From the NCBI RefSeq assembly GCF_028640845.1, contig NC_080539.1, forward strand, positions 161,324,736 through 161,388,735: a DNA stretch of 64,000 nt. Reading direction: 5' to 3'. Origin of the DNA: Ahaetulla prasina (taxonomy: Eukaryota > Chordata > Lepidosauria > Squamata > Colubridae). A program made the translations under genes and the position numbers. The notes under the pieces were generated by a model that searched no databases, was not told where the DNA came from, and saw only the letters and a program-made list of their open reading frames with translations. Below, in pieces: positions 44,519 through 56,345 of this stretch (positions within the stretch are counted from its first letter, which is position 1; each line of letters starts with the position of its first letter).

Positions 44519-45351
44519 AATATTCCTTTATTTTAAACCCAGCCTTCTCCTTCTCCTCCTTTGTAAAGATGTTACTTGTCTGTTTTTTCCACGATCTTTC
44601 ATTTCTCCCATCAAGCATTTCTGGTCTCAGTTTATCAGTTTATTTAATTATTTTGAGACTCCTTTGTCTCGATCCTTTAAAAAAAGGAAAGAACAAAGCT
44701 CAAATTATACGCTTGCTGATAATGATGCCTTTATGCATTTTAGCAAATGACTCACAGATTCTTCCAGTAAAAATAATTGTTGTCCCCAAATAATTTTTGT
44801 TTATTTCATAAAAAAACAACAACACACCCCTCTGCTATACAAGAGTGTTGTATAACTGGCTTAGTGCAAATGAGCATTTTTAGTCTCCTTCTGTCTCTTT
44901 AATTTAGAGCTAAAATTACATTTCTGTGGCTCTCTGCTTCTCCAGCTTAGCAATCCTTGACATTTGTGTCTGCCTTCTGTGCTACTACCCGCCCTTCTCT
45001 CTTGTGCACAACCATGTAAAACCTTCATGCCTAAATGAATATAATTAGAAAATAAATTAGCAGAAATATGGTGGGAAGGAGATGGCAGCTTTTGGAATGG
45101 TGCATGCAGCCTGGTAACTTGGTGAAGATGTCTTTGTGGGGAGACATTTAGCATTACCATGGCAAAATTGGCATTTATATCCCAAAGAGAAACTAGTCAC
45201 ATTTCATTAAAAAACTGTTGGGGTGTTATATGCTGAATATACGAAAGAGGAGAAGTTAGTGCGTAAAAAAGATTCAAATGGGGTGGTTTGTATTGATCAG
45301 CTTTCCCTAATCTGGCTATGTGGACTTGAATTCCCAAATATTCAAACAAAA
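44519..45351. other. No recognised feature
   Basis: AT-rich DNA, nothing recognised. Confidence 0.45.
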
Positions 45352-45700
45352 GGTAAAGGTTCCCCTCGCACAGATATGCTAGTCATTGCCGACTCTAGGG
45401 GGCAGTGCTCATCTCCGTTTCAAAGCCGAAGAACCAGCACTGTCCGAAGATGTCTCCGTGGTTATGTGGCTGGCATGACTCAACGCCAAAGGCGCATGGA
45501 ACGCAGTTACCTTCCCACCAAGGTGGTCCCTATTTTTTCTACTTGCATTTTTACGTGCTTTCGAAACTGCTAGGTTGGCAGAAGCTGGGATAAGTAACGG
45601 GAGCTCACCCCGTTACACGGCAGCACTAGGGATTCGAACCACTGAGCTGCCGACCTTTCAATTGACAAGCTCAACATCCTAGCCCCTGAGCCACCGCGTC
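45352..45700 (-). mobile_element. tRNA-derived SINE, family S2, well preserved
   Basis: 3' end complement 'aaggtaaaggttcccctcg', body 'aaggtggtccctatttttt', B-box complement 'gggattcgaaccactgag', A-box complement 'cccctgagccaccgcg'. Confidence 0.87.
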
Positions 45701-45889
45701 CATATTCAAATATGTGGACTTTAATTCCCCAAATCCCACAACCAGCAAGACAACTGTATTTATTCATCACATTTTTATACCACCATTTTCACCTAAGTGA
45801 CTCTAGGTTTATGCTGGTTTATGCCGATCGTAGCCAGTTTGGAGAATGCCAGTATAAATATGTGGAATTCAAAAGGAAGGAAGGAATAT

Positions 45890-45892
<3 letters not shown>

Positions 45893-45932
<40 letters not shown>

Positions 45933-45949
45933 TTCTGTAATTTTTTAAA

Positions 45950-46017
<68 letters not shown>

Positions 46018-46120
46018 ATCTATCTATCTATCATCTAGTTACCATCTATATTATCTATCTATCATCTATTATTTATCATAAATAATCTTAGCTAAGACTA
46101 TCTAATCTAATCTATCTACT
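45893..46120 (+). repeat. (CA)n followed by (TATC)n, GATA/Bkm-type
   Basis: (CA)n at 45893-45931, then about 16 pure ATCT units (45950-46016) and a degenerate GATA-type tail to about 46120. Confidence 0.95.
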
Positions 46121-46805
46121 TGTCTCCCTGCTTACCTAACTCCGATGTTAATTCTTTGTTATTTTAATGGAAATGATTGCCATATTGTGTTATTGCCTTA
46201 TAAAACAACTTGTATTGTCAGCTTTGAAACCTGACACCAAGGCAGCTCAAAAAAGCCTCACCCTACCCCATTTTTCTTTTTCCCTTGAATGATTTTGGAT
46301 GTTTGATATCAATTATGAAATTGCTAGCTTTGAGCAAGAAAAGCTGTTCTGTTGATCAGCTGGATTTAGACGTGACATTTGAGACAACCTTTAATCCCCT
46401 GATGTACTAAACACTGTCACAAGTGACACATTAGCAGGAGGGCATCCAATTGCTTAACAGGCAAATGACTAAGTAATAGCCAGATGGCTTCTTTGAATTT
46501 TTAATTGTCCTGGGGGGGAGGGGAGTCAGAACAGAAATTTATTTATTACATGAGGAATTATTTGTATTAAATGTTCTGTCATTGGGTAATGGCTTTGATA
46601 TGTTTGTGCAATCTCTTTGGGATGATAGCTTGACTATAGTGATCCTGTACAGAAGGATTGTTGCCATTGTATTGAAGCATGATGTTGATGTTTTGCTATC
46701 TCTTTGGGGTTGCTTAATGATGTGGTTTTAATAAACTGTTGGATACAACCCTTCAGTGATGCAGGAACTTTGGTCCAATTAAAATGAGATATAGCTATTC
46801 CCTCC
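46121..46805. other. No recognised feature
   Basis: Nothing recognised. Confidence 0.45.
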
Positions 46806-46813
46806 TTCCCTCC

Positions 46814-46853
<40 letters not shown>

Positions 46854-46870
46854 TACACACCCACAAACAC
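46806..46870 (+). repeat. (TC)n(AC)n compound microsatellite
   Basis: TC and AC blocks about 30 bp upstream of the Tc1 element. Confidence 0.95.
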
Positions 46871-46900
46871 ACATACCTCTCTCTTACTTCCATCAATATA

Positions 46901-48463
46901 AGCTGCTCAAAAAAATGAAGGGAACACAAAAATAAGACATCCTAGATCTGAATGAATGAAATATTCTTATTAAATACTTTGTTCATTACGTAGTTGAATG
47001 TGCTGACAACACAATCACACAAAAATTATCAATGGAAATCAAATTGAGCAACCCATGGAGGTCTGGATTTGGAGTTACACTCAAAATTAAAGTGGAAAAC
47101 AACACTACAGGCTGATCCAACTTTGATGTAATGTCCTTAAAACAAGTCAAAATGAGGCTCAGTAGTGCGTGTGACCTCCATGTGCCTGTATGACCTCCCT
47201 ACAATGCCTGGGCATGCTCCTGATGAGGTGGCAGATGGTCTCCTGAGGGATCTCCTCCCACACCTGGACTAAAGCATCCCCCACCTCCTGGACAGTCTGT
47301 GGTGCAATGTGGCGTTGGTGGATGGAGCGAGACATGATGTCCCAGATGTGCTCAATTGGATTCAGGTCTGGGGAACGGGTGGGCCAGTCCATAGCATCAA
47401 TGCCTTCATCTTGCAGGAACTGCTGACACACTCCAGCCACATGAGGTCTAGCATTGTCTTGCATTAGGAGGAACCCAGGGCCAACCGCACCAGCATATGG
47501 TCTCACAAGGGGTCTGAGGATCTCATCCTGGTACCTAATGGCAGTCAGGCTACCTCTGGTGAGCACATGGAGGGCTGTGCGGCCCCCTAAAGAAATGCCA
47601 CCCCACACTATTACTGACCCATTGCCAAACCGGTCATGCTGGAGGATGTTGCAGGCAGCAGAACATTCTCCACGGCATCTCCAGACCCTGCCACATCTGT
47701 CACATTGTGCGAACCTGCTTTCATCTGTGAAGAGCACAGGGCGCCAGTGGCAAAGTTGCCAATCTTGGTGTTCTCTGGCCAAACGTCCTGCACGGTGTTG
47801 GGCTGTAAGCACAACCCCACCTGTGGATGTCGGGCCCTCATACCACCCTCATGGAGTCTGTTTCTGACCGTTTGAGCAGCCACATGCACATTTGTGGCCT
47901 GCTGGAGGTCATTTTGCAGGCTCTGGCAGTGTTCCTCTTGTCCCTCCTTGCACAAAGGCGAGGTAGCAGTCCTGCTGCTGGGTTGTTGCCCTCCTACGGC
48001 CTCCTCCACATCTCCTGATGTACTGGCCTGTCTCCTGGTAGCGCCTCCATGCTCTGGACACTACGCTGACAGACACAGCAAACCTTCTTGCCACAGCTCG
48101 CATTGATGTGCCATCCTGGATGAGCTGCACTACCTGAGCCACTTGTGTGGGTTGTAGACTCCATCTCATGCTACCACTAGAGTGACAGCACCACCAGCAT
48201 TCAAAAGTGACCAAACCATCATCCAGAAAGCATAGGAACTGAGAAGTGGTCTGTGGTCACCACCTGCAGAACCACTCCTTTATTGGGGATGTCTTGCTAA
48301 CTGCCTATGCTTTCCACCTGTTGTCTATTCCATATGCAAAACAGCATGTGGAATTGATTGTCAAACAGTGTTGCTTCCTAAGTGGACAGTTTGATTTCAC
48401 AGAAGTGTGATTGATTTGGAATTACATTGTGTTGTTTAAGTGTTCCCTTTATTTTTTTGAGCG
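46901..48463 (-). mobile_element. Tc1-type DNA transposon, complete but inactive
   Basis: The terminal inverted repeats are 'gctcaaaaaaatgaaggg' (left) and the complement of 'ccctttatttttttgagc' (right), about 24 bp with one or two mismatches, next to TA on both sides (46899-46900, 48464-48465). The length of about 1.56 kb and a single transposase frame fit Tc1. The left tip has three or four extra bases. Confidence 0.9.
47159..48214 (-). pseudogene. Tc1-type transposase, DD34E, two frameshifts
   Basis: The transposase cuts and pastes the element at TA sites. The N-terminal frame (48214-47909) carries the helix-turn-helix region ([35 protein letters not shown]) and an arginine-rich GRPR-like hook (CGGGRRR). 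Around 47950 the frame changes; the middle piece (LQNDLQQATNVHV, QTVRNRLHEGGMRARHP) lies in another frame. Around 47810 it returns to the first frame, which runs to 47159 with VLFTDESRF, LLMQDNARPH and SPDLNPIEHIWD. Exactly 34 residues lie between the second D and the E. All three catalytic residues are intact, but the two frameshifts stop a full protein. About 350 codons in total, the normal size. Confidence 0.92.
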
Positions 48464-48469
48464 TAGATT

Positions 48470-48918
48470 ATAGTTAAGCCAGATGCATCAATAGTTTACT
48501 TCCTTGCTTGTTTATTTATGGTCAATTTTATCCCCATATACTCCTGACAAAGCCAACAGGGGTTCACCATGCAACAATAAACAACTACATACACTACATC
48601 AAGTAACAATTAAAACAGTATCAATAAAATAATGAAACAATTAATGAGGCAAACAAAATACAGATGAAAACAAACCATCTTTCATATAAAGTAATAAAAT
48701 GTACAAAGATTAAAAGGGAAATAGTTTGCATTCCAAATAAATCCTTTTATTTCTTTTAAAATAGCTGAGGAAGTCAACAAAGTTGGTTTCATCGGTGAGA
48801 AGTCTGGAGTGCCAGTTGTGTCTACCTGGTCTTCATTCAAAGTGGCACTCAGGACAGATCCATAAAGAATGAATGATGCTCCTGGATGATGGCATAAGGA
48901 ACAAGTGCTCTAAGACAT
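48470..48918. other. No recognised feature
   Basis: AT-rich; nothing recognised with confidence. Confidence 0.4.
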
Positions 48919-49236
48919 GATGGCAAACCTATGGCACGCATGCCAGAGGTGGCACACAGCACCTTCTTTGATGGCACATGAGCCGTCACCCCAGTTCAGC
49001 TCCACCGTGCATGCGCATGAGCCTCCCGATGGTCAGCTGGTCTTCGGGTCTCTGCCACATATGTGGGGTTAGGGTGGGCCGCACATGAATGCATGGGGGG
49101 TGGGGCACATGTGGGGGGTTTGTGCACATGCGTGAGGAGCCAGGGGCATGTGGGGGGCTGCACATGCATTTTGGGGGTTTGTGCACTTGCATGTGCGTGC
49201 TTTGGGCACTCGGTCTGGAAAAAGTTAGCCATCATT
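48919..49236 (+). mobile_element. hAT-like repeat ('tgatggcaaacctatgg' end)
   Basis: Ends 'tgatggcaaacc' and 'agttagccatca' are inverted. The interior is rich in 'gtgcacatgcgtg' words. No target duplication was found, perhaps because the LINE has joined at the right end. The LINE frame at 49237 stays open back into this element only by chance. Confidence 0.55.
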
Positions 49237-50300
49237 GGCGTGAGTTACCAACTGTACGCTGATGACACTCAGCTGTACATCTCCACCCCAGGCCACCCCA
49301 ACAAAGCTGTCGAAGTGCTGTCCTGGTGTCGGGAGGCCGTGCGGGTCTGGATAGGGAGAAACAGGCTCAAGCTCAACCCCTCCAAGACGGAGTGGCTGTG
49401 GATGCCGGCATCCCGGTACAGCCAACTGCAGCCGCAGCTGACTGTTGGGGGCGAGTCACTGGCCCCGATGGAGAGGGTGTGCAACTTGGGCGTTCTCCTG
49501 GATGGGCGGTTGTCCTTTGAAGAACATCTGACGACCGTCTCCAGGAGAGCTTTTTATCAGGTACGCCTGATTCGCCAGTTGCGCCCCTTTCTTGACCGGG
49601 ATTCCCTATGCACAGTCACTCATGCTCTCGTCACTTCTCGCCTGGACTACTGCAATGCTCTCTACATGGGGCTCCCCTTGAAGAGTACCTGGAGGCTTCA
49701 GTTAGTCCAGAATGCGGCTGCGTGGGTGATAGAGGGAGCCACACATGGCTCCCATATAACACCTCTCCTGCGCAAGCTGCACTGGCTGGCTGTGGTCTTC
49801 CGGGTGCACTTCAAGGTGTTGGTTACCACCTTTAAAGCGCTCCATGGCTTAGGACCGGGTTATCTACGGGATCGCCTTCTGCCACCGTTTGCCTCCCACC
49901 GACCCGTGTGCTCCCATAGGGAGGGCCTCCTCAGGGTGCCGTCAGCCAAACAATGTCGGCTGGCGACCCCCAGGGGGAGGGCCTTCTCTGTGGGGGCCCC
50001 TACCCTCTGGAACAAGCTTCCCCCAGGACTTCGTCAACTTCCTGATCTCTGGACCTTCCGCCGCGAGCTGAAGACGTATTTATTCTTCCGTGCAGGACTG
50101 GCATAGAATTAGTACTATTATTTGTAATTTTAAATAGGGTTTTATGGTTTTATGTATTTTAATTTAGGGGCCAAATTTAATAAGTTTTTTATTAGTGTTT
50201 TTATTTATATTGTATCTATTTATTGTTGGTTTTATCTGGCTGTGAACCGCCCTTAGTCCTTCGGGAGAAGGGCGGTATAAAAATTAAATTATTATTATTA
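49237..50300 (+). pseudogene. L2-like LINE, RT second half and 3' end
   Basis: The frame (to 50106) starts just before the catalytic box YADDTQLYIS, then reads WLWMPASRYSQ, NLGVLLDGRLSFEEHL, TSRLDYCNALYMGLPLKST, LQLVQNAAAWVIEG and FSVGAPTLWNKLPPG. It is uninterrupted for about 290 codons, so this is the youngest L2-like copy in the window. The N-terminal half and endonuclease are missing. The 3' UTR ends 'cttagtccttcgggagaag' and an (ATT)n tail. Confidence 0.9.
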
Positions 50301-50838
50301 TTATTATCACTGGCCTAGGCCATCTATGTTTGATGTTCTATGTTTAATACTCTGTATGGATACAACCCTTCCTTGATTATATCTATGAACACATTAGCCA
50401 CTTATAATTAATGAACACCTGAAATGTAGCTTGGAAGGCCACACAAAGCTTGTGCAACTGAGGAAAACACAGTTCCTGTGCTCCCAGTGAGGAACACCAG
50501 AAAGGAACCTCTTGGACACATTCTAGACCTAGAATGTAGATCTGCACTTCCTACGTTTCCTTCAGAAACATCCCCATGTCAAGCACATTATAGTAATTTC
50601 TTTGGCAGGTAACTAGTTCATTGAGGCTAGATTGCTGTAAAGTAGTTTCATATTTCTTTCCAATCCTTTATATACCATGAGCTAGTATATAAAGAGAATG
50701 CCAATGTTTAAGTAAATCCTATTACTACAGAAAGGGGTCAACTCTGCCGAAAAAGTAAATTTCCCTTAATCAAGTTTAACTTCTGGTGACTTCAATGACA
50801 ACAACTTCTTGTGAACATCAACTTTACTTTTGGTGACT
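50301..50838. other. No recognised feature
   Basis: Nothing recognised. Confidence 0.4.
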
Positions 50839-51160
50839 TTATTGACCCTTTATTGACCTCTTGGCCCTACTCCTGAGTTGTCCTCTTTGCTTTAGCTGCT
50901 CTTGCATTCTGCCAGCTCTTCTCATGCGTGCATTAGGAACAGGCTCCTCCTGTTCTTCTGCCTCACTACTGTCAGCCTCTGGAGGCTCTGGAGTTTGCAC
51001 ATCACTCCCCAACGGCCCTGGCCCCACCTTTGCCTCTGATGCAGAGCCAGGCCTTCCCCAGCCTCCAGGACTGGCCCATGCTCTTCCTCAGCCTCATTGC
51101 TGTCTGACTCTGTTGCCAGGTCCGCAGGCTGCTGACGGACCACAAAACCTTGGTACTGGT
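50839..51160 (-). repeat. GC-rich LTR-like repeat with acidic frames
   Basis: The minus strand has open frames with SEAEEQEEPVPNARMRRA and SDSNEAEEEHGP, similar in character to the frame at 10.25-10.6 kb. I recall such text from squamate LTR elements, but no ends, TATA box or duplication are seen. It is probably not a protein gene. Confidence 0.35.
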
Positions 51161-51860
51161 AGGAAAGAAAATGATTTGCCATTGTCAACTTCTGGGTGTG
51201 TTTTTTCAACTTTTTCCAGTCTAGCTCACAGCCTGAAATTCATTGGTAGTCCCTCATAAAATTACTAACCAGACCTGTTTCTGCTTACCATCTAAGGTCG
51301 CAAAGATCAGCTGGACCCTGCCTGTAGTAAGAAAGATTGATGAACTTCAAACTGAATGCTGGCAGTTTCTTAACCTGTCTATACTTCATAGTAGAGTTCA
51401 TGCTATTTTGTGGAAAATGATGCCCATTTAATACATAGGAATGGTCCAAATAGGGTTGATTCAGAATCATTTTAAGTTGATGTGGACATTTTTGACATTT
51501 TGACCTGATAATTGGACTCTTAGACAAATCTTATGGTGCACATAATACCTAAACACAAAGGAGATTTTTGCTTTTCTGTTCAGTGTATGTACATAGATGC
51601 TTCCATCAAATAAGTGAAGGATTGTTTAATTTTTAATGTGATAAAGAGAGTGATTTTATGTTTGAGTCAATTGATGCTCCTCAAGTTACCCTTCCTTGCA
51701 ATTCATGCTAAATTAATGACAGTTCTCTATTCTCTTATTATAAATTATAATAAATGCATTAATTCCACATAATATAAGAACTGACACAGAAATAGAAGTG
51801 GGAGAGAAAAGAAAGAGAAAGAAACACCAGGATAATTTTATATTCTGGAAGAATATTTTG
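51161..51860. other. No recognised feature
   Basis: Nothing recognised. Confidence 0.4.
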
Positions 51861-51867
51861 GGCGGAA

Positions 51868-52202
51868 TGGAACAACTTGCCACAGTCAACTCGCCATGGC
51901 CCATTCACAACAGCTACCTCACTGTGGAACAACTCACTATGGCCAACCAATTTGCCATAGGACAATTCGCTGCAGGACAATTTAACAATTCAATTTAATT
52001 GTTTTAAAATAATTAAAACATTATTTTCATTTTTATCAACCACATTTCATTTGGTCCCTTCTTTGGCATCCTTTATTTCATGATTCTACTCCACTGTTTC
52101 TTTGATATTAGTGTAACTCTTGTCCCATGGCGAGTTGGCCCACATTGAGTTGGCCATGGCACGTTGGCCGCAGTGAGTTGGCTGTGACGAGTTGTCCCAT
52201 AA
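51868..52202. repeat. 'gagttggcc' repeat element, inverted-repeat layout
   Basis: Left part (51868-51990) carries the units in reverse complement (actcgccatggcc), then about 120 bp of AT-rich core (ttggtcccttctttggca), then the units forward (52117-52202, 'gagttggccatggcacg'). The element at 13.2 kb corresponds to one arm. Confidence 0.65.
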
Positions 52203-53579
52203 AGCATGTGAATCTGGCAGGTCTAACCCTAATGGTAAATTAGTCTGCTCTTCATTCTCTTGAATATTTGCAGAAGAACAAGAAGACATGTCACTCTTTG
52301 CAGTATCAACAATGCACATCATTGTAAATCATAAGCTGGTAGATTGGACTGGGCTTAGAAAAGAAATAGTTCCCAGGGCCAACAGTGGGGCATTTGATTA
52401 ATGCAGGGACTATATATATACACCCCTACTTTTATCTCACAAAGGATTGCTTTAGAGATTAGTCACTCTTTGCAAATGGCCTTGAAATTACCTGAGATTA
52501 CTCAGACTGATGTACTTGAAGATATCAATCAGAAACCCACATAAAGAGCTTTTTGAAACACAGTCAAACAGTTTGGTTTGGTAAGTTTCTAAGAAGCCAA
52601 ATTAAAGAGACTGTGCAGCTCACCCAATACACTGAGTATTGATAAAGTTGGATATAGAAGCTTAAAGGATCAACAGCTTTTTTTCCTTTTCTTTTTTTTT
52701 AAAAAGCCAAAGCTCATTTTTTTTTCCTTTATGTTCTGATATTTTCCATCTCCAAAGCAAACTTAAGGCCGCTATTCAGAGGTAAAAACTTTAGAAATCA
52801 TCGTCATCCTCCTTGGGAAGGACTCAATAGGAAGGACAAAAATGCCGAATCCCGTCTAAACACCCTGCCCGTTGTGCGATGAACCCTAATAACATTATCA
52901 GTGATGAAGTTTGCCCAAAGATTACTGCTTTGAATGAAAAAGTAGGTTCAATACATTTCCAACAAACGTTCATATCAACAGAAATGAGTACGCTATTTTG
53001 GGAATGTGACCCTTTTTCATGAATAAATGAAACATTGACATTTGCAGATAAAAAAAAAAGACTTAACTGCTGTGAAAGACAGTGACAAATGTCAGGGTGT
53101 CAATAATGATCAGTGAATAGAATAGTTTCTCATCAGAGCTCTGAACAGATAACTAATGGAACTTCTGCTTGCTAATATTGCGAGTGGGACACACATGCAC
53201 ACACGCACACACACAATGCATCCCTGAATGGCAGGAGAGAAAGGTGATAAAATGCTTCGGATTTATTCCGCTCTTGGTAGATGTAAATAGAGTGGTTTTT
53301 CAAACACAGAGTCAATAAATAATAGATTGTATATATTTGGTTGGCACTAGGATATGAATGTTTTATCTTTTTTCCAATATATAATATATCTGTCCAAATG
53401 TTTGATTCCTGATATAGTTGGATGATAATGATGATGATGTAAAGCTCTGTGCTTCTTTTCCCAATCCGTTCTCACATTCATGAGCAGACCTTCTCTGCTA
53501 TCTCAATTAGTACGGTGGCTTAATTTCTCTTTGCCCTGCCAGTCATAGCTGAGACTGTATTTTATAGGAACTTGGGATC
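52203..53579. other. 1.4 kb without recognised gene
   Basis: Short (AC)n near 53189-53214; nothing else. Confidence 0.5.
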
Positions 53580-53885
53580 AGAATAACAGATTTGGAAGAG
53601 ACTTTGGAGGTCTTCTAGTCTAGCCCCCTGCTCAGGCAGGAAACCCTATACCAGACAAACTGTTGTCCAATTTTCTCTTAAAAACCTCCAGTGTTGAAGC
53701 ACCCACAACTTCTGCAGGCAAGTTGTTCCACTTATTAATTGTTCTCACTGTCAGGAAATTTCTCCTTAGTTCTAAGTTGGTTCTCTCCTTGATTAATTTC
53801 CACCCATTGCTTCTTGTCCTGCCTTCAGGTGTTTTGGGGGATAGGTTGGTCCCCTCTTCTTTGTGGCAGATATGAATACTGCTAG
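53580..53885 (-). mobile_element. CR1 LINE, 3' end
   Basis: The minus strand encodes LRRNFLTVRTINKWNNLP and GRTRSNGWKLIKER, the CR1 ORF2 C-terminus, and the 3' end 'ttggaagagactttggagg'. Same family as 32.1-32.5 kb, and shorter. Confidence 0.88.
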
Positions 53886-54994
53886 CACTTGCCAATGGAA
53901 AGGACATTTCTTCTCTTGAAGGCATAATATTGAAGTCTACACACATAACAGGTGAAAAAGAAAAGAAAAATCAATTATGTTACACTGCACAGCCTGACTA
54001 ATATGTCAAAGAGATGGTACCATTGGGTGTATTCATACAGTGGTTTAATGGAACCCCCTTGCACATGTTTTTCATAGCACATAGTCTGACAATCACTAAT
54101 TCATACAAAACTTTCCAAATTTGCAAGTGGAATGGGATTTCATGATTGGCTGTAGCTACCGTCCTTTCCCAGTGCTACCGCAGAGTGCCAATGTAATGGA
54201 GAACCTTTGGGTGGAATAAGTGGGTGGGGAAAAACAGTGGTGCTTTTAGTGTCAAGCAATGAAATGTGAATGATGCTTTCCAAAATTAAAATGTAGATCT
54301 TTCAAAGAGGCATGCAGTAATAGCGATAGGTAACTTTAATTCACCTGCTATCAGATGGGAGCCTGTCAAGACTTTTCTTGAAAATTCCTGACTTGACAAG
54401 TTGATAACTTTATCTTTAAAAAGTCCAGAAAGGGAAAAGTCCAGAAAGGCACAAGGGAATCAGATTTCCCTGAACTGATACTAAACAGCTGGGAAAAGTT
54501 GTGTGAAGAAGTGGAAATAACAGAATAATGGAAAAATGGAATGCTGAACTTCTTTGTTTTAAGAAGGACTAAGGTTAAATATAGATAAAGGTGTCTTGAA
54601 CTTCAATAATCCAGATGTTAAAACTTAGAACATAGAAATGTAGAAATCCTTGCCGAGAAAAATAACTGGGAAAAGATAACCAAATGAGTGGAAATTCCTA
54701 TAAAAAGACAGCTCCAAACAGCCCCAGTGAGAAAAGAAAACTGAAGACACAGAAAAACTCAAAGTGTCTGCACAGAAATTTTAGTGAAGCCCCAAAACAA
54801 CCAGCATTAACAAGGAATTTGGAGGGCTTTTAATTTCTTTTTCTAAGATATCATAATCCAGATCTTGGAACCTGAGACAATAACTGTGGAGAATAAGGAA
54901 GATGAACTTGACAAAGACATGTCATATATGTTATCAAAGCAACGAGGAAGAAACAATGAATTAAGTCCCAAACAATTTTTGCCAATACTCTTTA
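53886..54994. other. 1.1 kb without recognised gene
   Basis: Nothing recognised. Confidence 0.5.
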
Positions 54995-54999
54995 TTTCG

Positions 55000-55088
55000 T
55001 CCGGGGGGGGGGGGGGCACGGCCCCGCCTGTGATTTCCGCTACCGGTTCAGATGAACCGGTCTGAACTGGCTGAATACTACCTCTGCT
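55000..55088 (+). mobile_element. hAT MITE right-end fragment
   Basis: A G run of about 15 followed by 'ttccgctaccggttcag', 'gaaccggtctgaactgg' and the terminus 'aatactacctctg'. Related to M1/M5; the left end is absent. Confidence 0.55.
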
Positions 55089-55089
55089 C

Positions 55090-55965
55090 CATATCATCTA
55101 GATCTGGTTGGGGTCAGGCTGATGTGGCTGATTTTGTTGGATTGGAAGATGGAAGAAGAAGACTCTCCAAAGGAGCAATGACAAGATACTTCCAGGCTGA
55201 TACCAAGAAAACTGCAGGGATTTATCCTTGAAAACACCAGGAGTCAGGTTTAAAACAGAGGGAGGCTTTGTTCTAGCATCCATCTTTAAGGTGAAGGATA
55301 TCAGGAAGACAGGTATTGGGTAGTACTCAGACGCCACCTTTGATTCATTTCAAATCTCTGGTTACTGGTATGATTCCCTTGGCGTCAAATGACCCTTTAG
55401 GGCTGTGCAGTGAACTGGATTCAAAGGTGAAAGGTGATCCAGCATATGCCAACATGCACATCTCATCTGACAGCACTGCCTTCAGGCAGCTAGATATCTT
55501 TCCTGGGCTGTCAGCATATCTTTAATTCAAATTCCTTGGTTCCTGGATTGTGCATAAACCTGGAAAAGTTGCAGCTTCGTGAGGAATTGCCAACATGTGT
55601 GACCTGTGTTCTCTCCCCCCCCCCCACACCTTTTGAATCTGGATCACTGCACTGGAGTTTTTAATACATCAGGTTGAGTAGGCGGCATGTAACTGCAACC
55701 GTTTTTCTTTTAAATATTTTCTAAATTGGATTGAAATAATCCAAATAATTAAGCTTCAAACACAGAACAGAGGAAAGCCCATCTCTTCCTTCTCCATCTG
55801 TCTCCTGGATAAAGATCGCTTCCTCTAACTGGTCTTGAAACCTGAAGTCACTGCTTCATGCTATGTATTCTGTACAGAGCAGAAGTCTGAACTCTGTGGA
55901 AGTTTGAACTTGAACAGAGTCAAGAGAGAGACTGTATAATCAAAGCCACCTCTTAACACATTGAT
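55090..55965. other. No recognised feature
   Basis: Nothing recognised apart from a C run at 55615. Confidence 0.4.
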
Positions 55966-55967
55966 TG

Positions 55968-56345
55968 AATTTATATCCTGGTTTTTTTTTTCCTTTCTGG
56001 AGCTTAAGGCAGTATATAGCATTCCTTCCTCTAACTTGCCCCACAACAACCCCAAGTAGATTAAGCTAAGAAGATAGGCCTGGCCAGGGGTGGGTTCTAC
56101 TTACCTTTACTACCAGTTTGCAATGGGGCTGCACGCAGAAGCTTCCTGATGATCTCCGGGTCAGTGGGCAGAGCCTCCTGCCGGTTTTACTACCGGTCCT
56201 TGCAAACCGGTCCGAACTGCGGGCAACCCACCACTGGGCCTGGCTTAAAGTCATCCAGTAAGCTTGCGTGGCTGAGGGTGGACTTGAACCCAAATTCCCC
56301 CAGTTCTACTCTGATCCCTTAACAACTATACCACGCTGGTTCTCC
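55968..56345 (-). mobile_element. tRNA-derived SINE split by a hAT MITE
   Basis: Right part: tRNA-like head complement 'aactataccacgctggttc' and 'ggacttgaacccaaa'. Left part: 'ccccacaacaaccccaagt'. The two parts join across the M5 element without loss, given its target duplication. Confidence 0.65.
56085..56236. mobile_element. hAT MITE family M5 (152 bp)
   Basis: Ends 'caggggtgggttctac' and 'gcaacccaccactg'; perfect 8-bp duplication ggcctggc (56077-56084, 56237-56244). Contains 'ttactaccggtccttgc'. Confidence 0.88.

Noticed and set aside
49063..49236. N-terminal extension of the LINE frame as a fusion gene
   Set aside because: The extension is a different repeat (hAT-like ends) that is open by chance.
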